A stretch of 64,000 nt of DNA from Platynereis dumerilii (Eukaryota > Annelida > Polychaeta > Phyllodocida > Nereididae), in assembly GCA_026936325.1 (NCBI GenBank), contig JAPTHN010000006.1:31451296-31515295 (forward strand), written 5' to 3'. Shown here piece after piece: positions 24,622-37,317 of the stretch (the first letter of the stretch is position 1; each line of letters starts with the position of its first letter). Under the pieces are notes generated by a model. It was not told the origin of the DNA, ran no database searches, and saw nothing but the letters and a program-made list of their open reading frames with translations. Position numbers and translations under genes: made by a program.

Positions 24622-25430
24622 GAAGCCTCCAGCAAAGGCTTGTTCTATACATAATTCTTCTTATCTCAGATGTGAGTGCAGCTGTTCCCATTGATTCTGA
24701 AACTTGATGCCATTCCAGAGAAATAGCGAAATGAAATAAGAAGATGTCAGGGATACGGCTGTTCTCGCTTTTTCAGATTCTGTTGCTCTTTGCCCCAGAA
24801 ATCCGATGCACTAACTAAATATGATATCCTTTGTGATATGATGAGGAATTAAGCACATGTATGAAGCATGCCATGCTACTACGTAGGTATATGAAAACTT
24901 CACTGTCCCATAGATTTTTCAGCAAAATGACAAGCATTGGGGCCGAATTATGGTTGCCAAACAAAAACCATAAAGAAGGTGAACAACTAACTAAAAAGAA
25001 TGATTTAGATTCAAGGTCATTGACAATCAACATGTAGGTTACAGTTTATTCCTATAGTAGATTTATCTAACATGTAATTGTAGCAGCAGTAAAGCTGTGA
25101 CAATAATATAAAGTTATGCTCCTACGGGATTTGACAGTATCATATTTGAAAATAAGAAGTGGTTAGTCTCATTGATGTTTATAGCAGTGCAAATCTTCTA
25201 TCTCACGTAAAAAAAAAGATAATTGTCACAAAAAACCTACACAATTCAGTTAAATTATGGCATCAACATAGGATCAACACCCATAAACAATTGATCATTT
25301 CAAAGCTGAGTCAATGACGACATTAAAAACATTGAAATATTTACGAATCCTGCAAATTGATAGCAGATAATCGTTCCTTCTCATTTAAATGCAACACATT
25401 ATTTTCTGAAATAGATGGAGGCCTAGCTTA

Positions 25431-25490
25431 GATGATAGCTAGAGAGAACTGGCATGCCTATTGCTGGATCACACATTAAATTCCCGATCT
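25431..25490 (+). repeat. tRNA-derived SINE head remnant (C1)
   Basis: TAGCTTAGATGATAG resembles a tRNA A box, and AAATTCCCGATC resembles the remains of a B box about 45 bp downstream. Orthologous remnants lie in C2 and C3. It is too degraded to be a working tRNA. Confidence 0.5.
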
Positions 25491-26470
25491 TGTCGCTGGT
25501 CACCGGATACTATTTTATTGAATAATGAAGGCACTGCCGTCAACTGTTATTTTGTGGTGGCCTGAAAAATAGAAAAAAATTGGATTGTCTGAAAACTGAA
25601 TTTATTGTAGGCCATAGTCTGGTATTGACTGAAATGCTTGGATTGTACTTAAGTTCAGGTTTTTCATGAAAATGGAGATTGGCGCCTTGTATTCAAGAGC
25701 TTCAGAAAGTTTCATTCAGAGCACTTGAATAGTAATTCTGGCAGATATTCATGGAGTATGTACGACTGAAAAAACCTGCTCCTACTCTGGAATGGACAGC
25801 GCAGACACAGTTACAAGTGTTGCATAATTATGTTAACACTTGATTTACTAATCATTAGTGATAATTTAGCAAAACATAGGATACATTCACTTTCATTTAT
25901 GAGTAAGTATTTACTATTTGGTCAGCCTCTGACACTAGATTGCCGGGATGTTACGCATTTCAAAATGATAAGGATTCCTGGAGTTATTTATATTAAACAT
26001 CTTCCCGGCTCCAATTTCAGCTTTTTTCTTTTTATTTCTGCTCTGCTTTAAGAAATTTCAATTCTCATTACAATGTCAATGACGTCAATGTTAACGCTTT
26101 ATATGGATCTGAAGGATTTTGCCAAATGACAGGTATTCAGCAATAATGTAACAATGAAGCACATCAATAGCATCTTGGTTGTCTGTAGATTACTAGAGCC
26201 ATTTCAATATCATTTTGTAACTTCAGTCATTCCAAAAACTATCAAGATTGTGATGTCAAAATCATTGTAAACTGTTTTCCAAATAACACCAGTTGTAAAG
26301 TTACTATAAAGTAATATTTATAATCTTTTTTGAAATATTCCTTGGTTACCCTGCAGGAAATAGCTACAACATGCATTGTCTTACATAGTCTGTTATCACA
26401 GACATACATGGCTTACACATGCAATGTATTTTATAAAGGATATATATAAGGCTCAAACATATTTTACATG

Positions 26471-26606
26471 CCATACACCATGTTTTGTGATTTTGGCTTT
26501 TCTTATGTTTTCCTTTATTGCGCAAGTCCCAGGTTGACAGAGTTCATGATTTGAAGACCTGACGAACTTCGTAATTAATCTAGTGTTAGCGACAAGCCAT
26601 ATTCAG
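26471..26606. repeat. R1 block, copy 5 (C1)
   Basis: The TGTGATTTTGGCTTTTC core and TTGACAGAGTTCATGAT are kept. The hairpin stem carries mismatches (GATT-TGAA-GACC). Confidence 0.65.
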
Positions 26607-26654
26607 CAGATAGCCAAAATATTCAGATATGCGTGAACAGACTTATGTGGGCTA

Positions 26655-26965
26655 TTACAGCCTGTCCACTAATTATGCGAAAAGAGGGGAAACTGTGAAA
26701 AATGCTCTTGAAACACTGAGGCTGTTTCATTAGTCATGTTCAAGAGAAAGCCATTTGATTTTTCATGACTGACTAAGAGCAAACATCAGATGCATAATAC
26801 TTTCGCGTGCCTAGTATCACCAACAAGTAGGATAAGTTGCCTTGAATTAAATAAACATTGAAGTATTGGTATGATCATGACAAATCATCAGTATGATGAC
26901 CACTGAAGTGCCATTTTCACAGTGCAACAGTCCACTCTTTTTGCATATAAAATTGACAGACTGTA
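26655..26965 (-). mobile_element. Fold-back MITE, first copy in C1
   Basis: It belongs to the same family as 27322-27682 and 34870-35225: CCATTTTCACAGTGCAACAG at the right end and GTCCACTAATTATGC at the left. C2 has it at the same place and C3 lacks it, so it arrived after C3 split off but before C1/C2 duplicated. It is shorter than the C2 copy by an internal deletion. Confidence 0.6.
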
Positions 26966-27321
26966 ATTTTATTATATTTTGGCATGGCACATCTATGCGA
27001 CATTATACCTGGTTACCATATACTTGTCAGTGGAACGACAAGATCAGGACTTAGTGTAAGGAATATTCTTATAAAACATATTTGTTGTCGGATGGCAGGT
27101 CTATAAGAACTGGGGATGTATATCATCAAGCTTGAATTGTTTTGTTTGATATATATGCAGATACCTGCGTTTAACTCCAAACAACTTTTAAACAAAAACG
27201 GACTTCTTTTTATAGGAATTGGCGGGCAAAGGTTTTGTGAGGCTGAAGTGACAAATTGCTAAAGTTTATGGTTGTCGAGTTTTTTGTGTATTGAATGCAC
27301 CACATATATTTCTTTACAGCG

Positions 27322-27682
27322 AAACACTTTGATATAGAATTAAAGTGGACTGTGGCACTGTGAAAATGGCACTTCATGTGTCATCATGCTGATGATTTGT
27401 CATGATCAAACCCAATACTTTCAATGTTAATTTGATTGAAGGAGACTTAGGCCTATCCCACTTGTTGATGACAGCCAAACGAAAGGATTATAATGCATCT
27501 GATTTTCACTCTAAAATTTGTAATGACAAGTCAAATGGCTTATTCTTGATCATGACTAATCAAGCAGCCTCTATGTTTCCCATGTTGAAAGTAGAGAAGA
27601 TGACACTTCATCGGCTATCATGAGTCACGAAGTGTCATTTTCACAGTGCCACAGTCCACTTTGATTCTATATCAAAGTGTTT
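27322..27682 (+). mobile_element. Fold-back MITE, second copy in C1
   Basis: Inverted arms of about 57 bp: AAACACTTTGATATAGAAT...GGCACTTCATG at the left and its complement at 27627-27682. It is absent from C2, so it inserted after the C1/C2 duplication. The interior matches the 34870-35225 copy in opposite orientation. There is no coding capacity. Confidence 0.75.
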
Positions 27683-27954
27683 CAATGTAAAAAGACGGAT
27701 TACATTCTTTCAGGAAGTTGCTGAAGCGTAGACAGTGAAAATGAGATACCCACCCATTTCAAAGTGAATTTCCAGTGAGTGAGATTTATAACAAAGCATT
27801 ACGTAAATGATGTTGCTGTCATCCACTCATCTCTCAAAAATGCTGACACAAATTGTTATTTTAACTTTGGAAATAGCATTAACTCATTTGAGCAACTCAG
27901 GTTTGATTCCTTATTTGATATCTCTGTGGTCGTTGTGGTGGAAAGACATACATA

Positions 27955-28263
27955 CACTCTAAACAAAAAGATTCCATATTGAACATTTAAGGGTTCTATA
28001 AGCTCGTATAGATAAGGAACCCTAAAAGGTTTATCATTCAACTTTTAAAAAGGTTCCAATAGCAAACAAAAGCAACACTTAGATAATCCAGCTGCACTGA
28101 AACTCCCACAATGGAAACCTTTTTCTCAAGTTGGGAGCATAGAGCTCCATCATAGGGTCTTCCTACCAATATGGAACTTTTTCAATTCAGTTGAACCCTT
28201 AACAAAATTTTCCCGCTGTGGGTTCTTTATATATTCCATCAAGAACCTTTGGCATTAAGAGTG
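27955..28263. mobile_element. CACTCT-ended MITE (CACTA/EnSpm-like), C1 copy
   Basis: It begins CACTCTAAACAAAAAG and ends TTAAGAGTG, with repeated AAGGTTCC / GGAACC motifs near both ends and TA on each flank. The same insertion is in C2 (37014-37317), so it predates that duplication. It is 309 bp with no open frame. Confidence 0.7.
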
Positions 28264-29406
28264 TAAAATACATGGTGCAATATTGATTATACATACTCTG
28301 CAGCTGAGATCGAGACTGTGCCAAAAAAATGTGTCATCAAAGCAACATTATCTTGTTGTCGCTTGACCTAATTTTTGTCTGAAACATTACACAAACATTA
28401 TACAAACATTATAAGGTTCCCAGGTGACACTTGCTCTTCTCTGGCAATTATGCTGACATTGCTGAAATACATCAAAGCAAAAAATGTGTTTCAGGCTATA
28501 AATTGCAAAGCAAAAAGATATCAGACAAAAGGATGCAGAAAATTTGGGAGCTATTAACTAAACAAAGGCGACAGGAAATATGGATTGGTGTGTAATAATA
28601 AGAAGCTTTGACAACATGAACGAATTTAGGAAGCAACTGCATTGTTGGTATGATTTAAGCAGTTGTATATATATATGTAATTTCTGTGGAAACAGTATTA
28701 AACTGTAAGAATGATAAAGTGGGATAGCATGCACGTTAAAATAACGATAATGTTGAAGGTAAGAGGACAAGAGATATGTTCATAATGTATACTACAGTCA
28801 GCTGCGGCAGGAAGAGCCATTTGCTTTCAAGTTTCCATGTAGCCTTTTGTGCTACATATCTGCGAATCTGAAAGACCGACAATTTCCATCACAAAATTGA
28901 TTCCATACAAGGTGATTACTCAAATTTGGAATTTCATTAAACAACTCTTCTACAAATGTTTGCGTCACCAAAAATTTCAGCCGAATCTTACTATCTATTA
29001 TATTTTCTGCTGTTGCAACAAAACAGGTGAAAACAAACACAAATAAAAAATTGTTGAGGCCATCAACAATGCGATTGTAATTGAATAGACCACCAGAGAG
29101 GTGGCCGGCGGAAGAAACAAAATAAAAATAAATGTGATATGAAATCTGAGCTTAACAAGGCTTGTTTCAAGATAACAAGAAGTGGGTGGTGTCAAAAGAA
29201 ACAACGACTCACGTACACCTTTCCTAAGGCAAGAGGGAGACCAAGGTCATTAACCTTTCAAAACCAAAGTGTTGGGGATCAACAAAGTTAACTTGATTGT
29301 GCCCTGAAAAACATTGCTGTTGTTTGTCCTGCAATCCTCTTCCTCTTGTTTGTAGTTTTTATGCTGCTCAATCCATTGGGTAAATCAGGTGAGATTGTTT
29401 GCTCTC

Positions 29407-29785
29407 AGTACACTAGTAATTGTGCAGCATACGAATTATGTACATAAATTCTACCCGCGAAACTCACAAAAAAGAGCCAATCCGTGGTATGTACTTAAAT
29501 GTTTGTACAGATTTCTTATGAATTCAAACAAATGTCACTAAGGTACTTTTCAGATACGTTGGCTATTTTTTTGCAGTATGGATATCATAAATGGTTTAAG
29601 CTTAGACCTTGCATTAGCCTATCAAAAAAAAAACTGCAAACAAATCTAGTTATAGCCTTAAAACCGACTTAACACGAATGAAATCCGTACGAAAAGTCAA
29701 AAATGTTTTATGTACGTACATTTTTGTAAGTTTATCATCCGTGAAAACAACCAATTTTCATACGAAATATGCAATTTGCCATGTA
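29407..29785. other. C1-specific insertion of unknown class
   Basis: The C3 equivalent (near 50815) reads directly from TTCTCACTAG to GCAAACATCCACC, whereas C1 has about 380 extra bases. They include several TACG-containing palindromes such as TGTACGTACA. No terminal repeats or open frame were found. Confidence 0.45.
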
Positions 29786-32783
29786 GGCAAACAAACATCA
29801 GACAATTGACTGGGCATGGCGACACATACTGGATATTCTTTCATGTCAATGCAATAGTAGTTTAGTTGTGCAGTTCAAACTACACTGTTATAACTGCATG
29901 ATGTTTCTTATGAAGTGATGGGTAGAAAGAGCAAGTGATGTTTTATCATCAGGCTTGATTTACACACAGGCTTTTCAAGGACAAATTCTGTGTATCACTA
30001 TTGGAGGGTATAAGGTCCTGTGAAGCGTGAATGATATGTGGGTATAATTCATAGATGCCGAGTTTTCTTATAAAGAGGCTGATTCGCAAATTATGTTCAA
30101 ATAAAAATGGATTTGGGTGTTTGAGTGTGTGTTGAGTGAGAAATACAAGTGGTTAGAATGATTTATCTATTTTGGAGGCAAATGGCTGGAAAGTGAACTT
30201 AAGTGATATAAATTTTTCCCGAAGTGACATATGCTCTTTTTGTGCAATTTGCAGGGATTATAGCTTAAACTAAAAGCATGCTCTACCAGTCAATTTCATG
30301 ACAAAACTCTTCGACTGTTAGATGCAGTGGATTCGTGAGATACAAGTCAAGACTTCAGGAATTTGTTGACATTGGATTGCTGCAGAAGTTCCAGGTTGAC
30401 CAGAGAAGCAAGGATTATATAATCTTCTGGTTTTGCATCATAAATGTGTGAACAGTTACTAAAAATCACTTTTCAAACATTATAAAATCAGTCCCCAGGT
30501 GATACTTACTGATCTCTCTTGGGCAATTAGCCTATGCTGTGTTTGCTTATGCTAATGCAAAATGAAGGCTCAAAAAGATTGTCAAGTAGGAGCTCTTAAA
30601 TTCAATTGGAAAACAGGATGCAACGCCTGTGTGGGATATGTAACTCACAGCAAAATAAAACAGGAATTGTTGTCACAGCTTAGATTGCTCAAGAAGTATC
30701 TTTATGAATTATAAATGTCTGACAAATTATATATACATTACAAAAATCCCAAGGTGGCAATAAGTTTTTCTCTTGCTGGCAATTATGCTGAGATTAGCTA
30801 AAAGCGAAGAATCTTTAGACTAAAGAGGCTTATAAATTCTGGCAGAGGATGAAACACATTTGGGAAATATAACAGGAAATGTGAGTTGGTGCAAAAAATG
30901 TATAAAGCAGCTCATTCTTGGAAACAGTTAAGGGAATACTTCATTGATTTTATGTAATTGTTTAGTTTACGTGGATGTGGAATGATGCAAGTGAATTTGA
31001 AGATATATACAGCAAAATAAATTGCACTGTATATTACTCTACAAGAATAAATTATATGCTATTCTATTCTAGACTGACATAATTGTTAAGTGATATGTTC
31101 ATCAGGCATAAAAGTCAGTTGTTGATTGAAAAGCCATTTTCCCCGCCATAATATGCTATTCGAAATGTCATGCACAGTTCCCATTACCAAAGACTAAACT
31201 CATAGAATGTACTTCTAAAAAGGGCAGATACTCTAAAATGACTTCTTGGGTCTCTTTGCAAATTTTGAATCACCTGATAACGATTATGATTTCTGCAACC
31301 TACGTGTGACAAAGCAGGTGCAAACCGATTGCTGTCAGAAAAAGAAGAATTAGAAGTTGATAAGGTCCCCAATGGACAAAGGAGTAACACAGCAGTAATT
31401 GAATAGGGCCTAAGTGGCCCAAAGAACAACTTAGCAGAAACAAAAACAAAAAACATTTGAGCTTAACAAGTTAACAAAACTTGTTTCAAGATACCTTGAA
31501 GTAGATGGTGAAACCAAGAAAGAAAGATGTACCTGTACCTTTCCGAAAGTACTTTGTTGAGATCATTAGTCCTGCAAAGCCAGATAGTTCAGGCTATGCT
31601 TGTATTTTATTCTAGCGAAAAGTGCCTTGCAGTGTAGAAGAAAATACAATGGAAAGTACAAAGTAAATATTGAAAAATAAAACAAATTCCATGATTATGG
31701 GCTTTCGTAAAATGGTTATCGCAAATATTTTTTAAACTGCTAACTTTGCGTGGCTGAAAAACAACTATTCAATGTATACATATACTTATGGTTTTAGGTA
31801 CAATTGAATTAGAACAATTCAATTACCAATACTTGGCTCAACAGATATGATTTTCTTTCTTTGACTGGACCAGTGTTTTTTTCCCCACTGTGCTGGTAGT
31901 TCATTGTTGTGCTGTTGATTTTTAATCACAGCTACAGACCTACACCAGCCTATTGACCAGGCATGGGGACACATATCTGTTATTTATTTAGTTGGTGTTA
32001 TATCTGGTTTGCGAGATTGCCAATCTAGGCAATACAATAAGCCAAGAAGCAGGTCATTGGAACACTGGTGTAAGAAATATGTCATGTCCTGTCAACATTA
32101 ATAGTGGATTTTGGTTACTTCTTGACCAACAAAACTATGGTACAGGTATGTTTTGCAGGATATCATAGTTTTTCACTTGAACCCCTATCGTGTTCAAGCT
32201 AAGCCCAATGGTATTTACTTGAAACAAAAGTACAACCTTTTATAAGGTAAAGTAGTATGGCAGTAAGCACAATCCTTATAGTTGGTTTACACTGATATGT
32301 GCCCTCTCCATTCCACACAATATTAAACTTTACCACAAACATTTATATGACAAGCAACATACCCCAATGAGCGAGGCATATATTTTGCAGTTTCTGCATG
32401 CAGACAAATTTGTAATTCGAGCAAGTTCAAAAACAAGGTAATCACATTTATACAAGTGACAAATGCGGAATATACAAAAACGTTAATCTTAACAGACATA
32501 CGTATAATGTATCAACGAACAATATGCTCGCTTTTGCTTGTCCCCAAACGTTTTCATGCTCGTTTTTACACCGGCACACATCTGTGTATGTGCCAAACGT
32601 TGGACAAAATATACATGGATGAGCAGGCCCTTCATGTTGGCAGATGGGTGTAACTCATGGAAGCAATTCTTGTGTTTCATAGCGTGCACATTGAATTCAA
32701 GTTCCTCCATTTGTGTGTTAGCATCGAGAGGTCTTTTCATGCCAATGAATCTTTAAACCCTGTCAGACAAAAAAAGATTCCGG

Positions 32784-32809
32784 AAGTGTTGTCTGGCTTT
32801 GCAACACTT
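32784..32809 (+). repeat. R3 hairpin, copy in C2
   Basis: Identical to the C1 copy in stem and loop. Confidence 0.6.
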
Positions 32810-33601
32810 GAAGCCTCCAGCAAAGGCTTGTTCTATACATAATTCTTCTTATCTCAAATGTGAGTGCAGCTGTTCCCATTGATTCTGAAACTTGATGCCA
32901 CTCCAGAGAAATAGCGAAATGAAAGAAGAAGATGTCAGGGATACGTCTGTTCTCGCTTTGTCAGATTCTGTTGCTCTTCGCCACAGAAATCCAATACACT
33001 AACTTAACATGATATCCTTTGTGACATGATGAGGAATTAAGCACATGTATGAAACATGCCATGCTACTACGTAGGTATATGAAAACTTCACTGTCCGTAG
33101 ATTTTTCAGAAAAATGACAAGCATTGGGGCCGAATTATGGTTGCTAACAAAAACCATAAAGAAGGTGAACAACTAACTAAAAAGAATGATTTAGATTCAA
33201 GGTCATTGACAATCAACATATAGGTTACAGTTTATTCCTATAGTAGATTTGTCTAACGTGTAATTGTAGCAGTAGTAAAGCTGTGAAAATAATATAAAGT
33301 TATGCTCTTACGGGATTTGACAGTATCATATTCGAAAATAAGAAGTGGTTAGTCTCATTGATGTTTATTGCAGTGCAAATCTTCTATCTCGCATAAAAAG
33401 ATAATTTTCACAAAAAACCTACACAATTCAGTTAAATTATGGCATCAACATTGGATCAACACCCATAAACAATTGATTGTTTCAAAGTTGAGTCAAAGAC
33501 GACATTAAAGCATTGAAATATTTACAAATCTTGCAAATTGATAGCAGATAATCGTTCCTTCTCATTTATATCCAACATACTATTTTCTGGAATAGATGGA
33601 G

Positions 33602-33670
33602 GCCTAGCTTAGATGATAGCTAGAGAGAACTGGCATGCCTATTGCTGGATCACACATTAAATTCCCGATC
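33602..33670 (+). repeat. tRNA-derived SINE head remnant (C2)
   Basis: It is collinear with the C1 remnant, with the same A-box-like TAGCTTAGATGATAG and TTCCCGATC. Confidence 0.5.
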
Positions 33671-34650
33671 TTGTCGCTGGTCACCGGATACTATTTTATT
33701 GAATAATGAAGGCACAGCAGTCAACTGTTATTTTGTGGTGGCCTGAAAAATAGAAAACAATTGGATTGTCTGAAAACTGAATTCATTGTAGGCCATAGTC
33801 TGGTATTGACTGAAATGCTTGGATTGTACTTAAGTTCAGGTTTTTCATGAAAATGGAGATTGGCGCCTTGTATTCAAGAGCTTCAGAAAGTTTCATTCAG
33901 AGCACTTGAATAGTAATTCTGGCAGATATTCATGGAGTATGTACGACTGAAAAAACCTGCTCCTACTCTGGAATGGACAGCGCAGACACAGTTACAAGTG
34001 TTGCATAATTATGTTAACACTTGATTTACTAATCATTAGTGATAATTTAGCAAAACATAGGATACATTCACTTTCATTTATGAGTAAGTATTTACTATTT
34101 GGTTAGCCTCTGACACTTCATTGCCAGGATGTTTCGCATTCCAAAATGATAAGGATTCATGGAGTCATTTATTTTAAACATCTTCCTGGCTACAAATTCC
34201 AATTTTGTCTGTTTATTTCTGCTCTGCTTTAAGCAATTTCAATTCTCATTACAATGTCAATGACGTCAATGTTACCGCTTTATATAGATCTGAAGGATTT
34301 TGCCAATGGATGAAAATTCAGCAATAATGTAACAATGAAGCGCATCAATGGCATCTTTGTTGTCTCTAGATTACTAGAGCCATTTCAATATCTTTTTGTA
34401 ACTTCAGTCATTCAAAAACTATCAAGATTGTGTTGTCAAAATCATTGTAAAGTGTTTTCCAAAACAACACCAGTAGTAAAGATACTATAATATGATTTAT
34501 AATCTTTGTTGAAATATTCCTTGGTTACCCTGCAGGAAATAGCAACAACATGCATTGTCTTACATAGTCTGTTATCACAGACAATACATGGCTAACATAT
34601 ATTTTATAAAGGATATATAAGGCTTATAGGGCTCAAACATATTTTACATG

Positions 34651-34785
34651 CCATACACCATTTTTTGTGATTTTGGCTTTTCATATTTTTTCCTTGATTG
34701 CACAAGCCCCAGGTTGACAGAGATCATGATCTGAAGACCTGACGAGCTTCGTAATTAAGTTAGTATTAGCTACAAGCCATATTCT
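34651..34785. repeat. R1 block, copy 6 (C2)
   Basis: Same layout as copy 5, with GATC-TGAA-GACC in place of the perfect stem. Confidence 0.65.
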
Positions 34786-34869
34786 GCAGATAGCCAACAT
34801 GTTCAAATATGCATATACAGACTTATGTGGGCTGATGTGTTTATTTAGTTTTGGTTCATAATGTGTATT

Positions 34870-35225
34870 ACAGCCTGTCCACTAGTTATGCAAATAGGGA
34901 GGACACTGTGAAAAATGCTCTTTGTGACTTATATAGCCGATGAAGTGTTATATTCTCTACATTCAACATGGGAAACACTGAGGCTGTTTTGTTAGTCATG
35001 TTCAAGAGAAGGCCATTTGATTTTTCATAACTGACTTAGAGCAAACATCAGATGCATAATCCTTTTGCTTGCCTATCACCAACAAGGATTAGTCACCTTA
35101 AAATCAAATTAACACTGAAAGTATTGGTATGATCATGACAAATCATCAGTATGATGACCCATGAAGTGCCATTTTCACAGTGCAACAGTCCTTTCATTTT
35201 GCATATCAAATTGACAGACTGTAAT
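34870..35225 (-). mobile_element. Fold-back MITE, C2 copy
   Basis: It is orthologous to the C1 copy at 26655-26965 but retains about 60 bp more of the interior. It shares GATGATTTGTCATGATCAT-type internal sequence (minus strand) with 27322-27682. Confidence 0.6.
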
Positions 35226-35628
35226 TTTATTATATCTTGGCATGGAACATTTATGTGACAGTATACCAGGTTACCATACTTGTCAGTGGAACGACAAGAT
35301 CAGGATTTAAAAATCTTCAAACTAGCTAGCTCCTGCCTTTTAACAAGGTATCACAGTATGCAGGACTTTGTGTAAGGAATATTCTTAGAAAACATATTTG
35401 TTGTGCTCTAGGTTGGCGGATGGTAGGTCTTTAAGAACTGGGGATGTATATCATCAAGCTTGAATTGTTTTGTTTGATATATATACAGACACCTGCGTTT
35501 AACTCCAAAAAACTTTTAAACAAAAACTGACTTCTTTTTATTGGTATTGGCGGGCAAAGGTTTTGTGAGGCTGAAGTGAAGAGTTGATAAAGTATATGGT
35601 TGTCGAGTTTTTTGTGTATTGAATGCAC

Positions 35629-36723
35629 CAGTGTTGGAGTCGAGGCCAGGACATCCGAGACCAAGACCGAGACCGAGGCATGAGCATCCGAGACCGAGAC
35701 CAAGACCGAGGCATTGCCCTCCGAGACCGAGACCGAGACCGAGGCATGAGCATCCGAGACCAAGACCGAGACCGAGGCCGGCTCGACAAAAAGACAGTTG
35801 ACTGCCAAACTATTTTAGCTTGGGATATTATCGGCTTTGAGCTTACGATAAGGCTATAACAGTGCAATTAAAGACTCTGAAATGAAGACAATAAGGGGGC
35901 TACCATTACATTTTTAAAGAACAGGGCATGGAACTCATCTCACTGCAAATACTGCAAATTTTTTTTTAGGGAAACAGCAACAGATTAGATTTGTTTTGAG
36001 TGTCTGACAACCTCAATTATGTTTAATTATCTACTTCTAAATCAAACATTTTAGACTGAGATAGCCATCCACCAGAAATTCATTTCAAGACTTTTGGGAA
36101 AGAATTAATTAACCTTTCACCATGACTGGAAAAAAATTGGTTAGTTTTTAAAAACATTCTGAGGCAGCTTATCACTTTTACTATAACTGCTTTAAAAATT
36201 ACACTTTCTAGATATATGTAGATAGATACTCTGCATTGCTGGGTTCCAATTTATTAGGCAGTGACATATTTGTGTTTATGTCAAAGTTATTTGGAATATT
36301 TTTTGAGGCATGAATGAGATTCTGTCACAAATTTTGTCCCATTCCATTTTTTTGAGTTGTGTTTTAAGCCAGACACTCTGGTGTGTGAAGTTAATGATCG
36401 GGAAGACAGTCTTAAAAGACAAGCAGAAAATGATTCTATCAGATTCTAATACACAGGATAATAGGTTCCTCATATTAAATAAACTGACAGATAATTATAC
36501 TTAGCCGACAGGAAAATTTTGTTTGACTGTTCCAGCAAAATTGTACTTTATTAATTTTGCTGGCCTCGGACGTGCCTCGGACAAATATCCGAGGCCAGAA
36601 GGCCCGAGACCGAGTCCAAGGCCGAGGATTGGTCATCCGAGACCGAGACCGAGGCCGAGGCCATCAAAAGTGGCCCCGAGGCCGGCCTCGAGGACGAGGC
36701 CGGCCTCGAGGACTCCAACACTG
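35629..36723. mobile_element. Non-autonomous hAT-type element with GC-rich minisatellite ends
   Basis: The terminal inverted repeats are CAGTGTTGGAGTC and GACTCCAACACTG. The 8-bp target duplication GAATGCAC is perfect (35621-35628 and 36724-36731). C1 has the empty site near 27298. Both ends carry subterminal arrays of CCGAGA / CCGAGAC units (35650-35785 and 36580-36715), which explains the Arg-Pro- and Arg-Asp-repeat open frames. The 750-bp AT-rich interior holds no transposase. Confidence 0.9.
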
Positions 36724-37013
36724 GAATGCACCACATATATTTCTTTAGAAAGACGGATTGCATTCTTTCAGGAAGTTGCTGAAGTGAGGACAGTAAAAAT
36801 GAAATACCTATCCACTTCAAAGCGAATTTCCAGTGAGTGAGATTTATAACAAAGCATTATGTAAATGATGTTGCTGTCATCCAACTCATCTCTCAAAAAT
36901 GCTGACACGAATTGTTAATTTACCTTTGGAAATAGCATTAATTAATATGAGCAACCCAGGTTTGATTCCTGATTTGATATCTCTGTGGTCATTGTGGTGG
37001 AAAGACATGCATA

Positions 37014-37317
37014 CACTCTAAACAAAAAGGTTTCATATGGAACCTTTAAGGGTTCTATAAGCTGGTATAGATAAGGAACCCTAAAAGGTTTATTATTCAA
37101 CTTTTAAAAAGGTTCCAACAGCAAACAAAAGCAACACTTAGATAATCCAGCTGCACTGAACTCCCACAATGGAAACCTTTTTCTCAAGTTGGGAGCATAG
37201 AGCTCCATCATAGGGTCTTCCTACCAATATTGAATTTTTACATTTCAGTTGAACCCTTAACAAAATTTTTCCACTGTGGGTCTTTATATCCTTCTAGAAC
37301 CTTTTGCATTAAGAGTG
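37014..37317. mobile_element. CACTCT-ended MITE (CACTA/EnSpm-like), C2 copy
   Basis: It is orthologous to 27955-28263, with the same ends, the same TA flanks and small indels. Confidence 0.7.

Larger units (their letters stand above)
21010..29865. repeat. Duplicated unit C1 (non-coding, about 8.9 kb)
   Basis: It is collinear with C2 over almost its whole length and clearly the closest pair in the window. C1-only insertions lie at 23119-23750, 27322-27682 and about 29407-29785. Marker blocks: R2 at about 21680, 21945 and 28390, R3 at 24596-24621, and R1 at 26471-26606. Short open frames shared with C2 (for example 24301-24552, minus strand) are broken by indels in C3. Confidence 0.8.

Noticed and set aside
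35431-35867. Arg-Pro, Arg-Asp and Ser-Val repeat proteins
   Set aside because: They are translations of the CCGAGA minisatellite within a hAT-type element.
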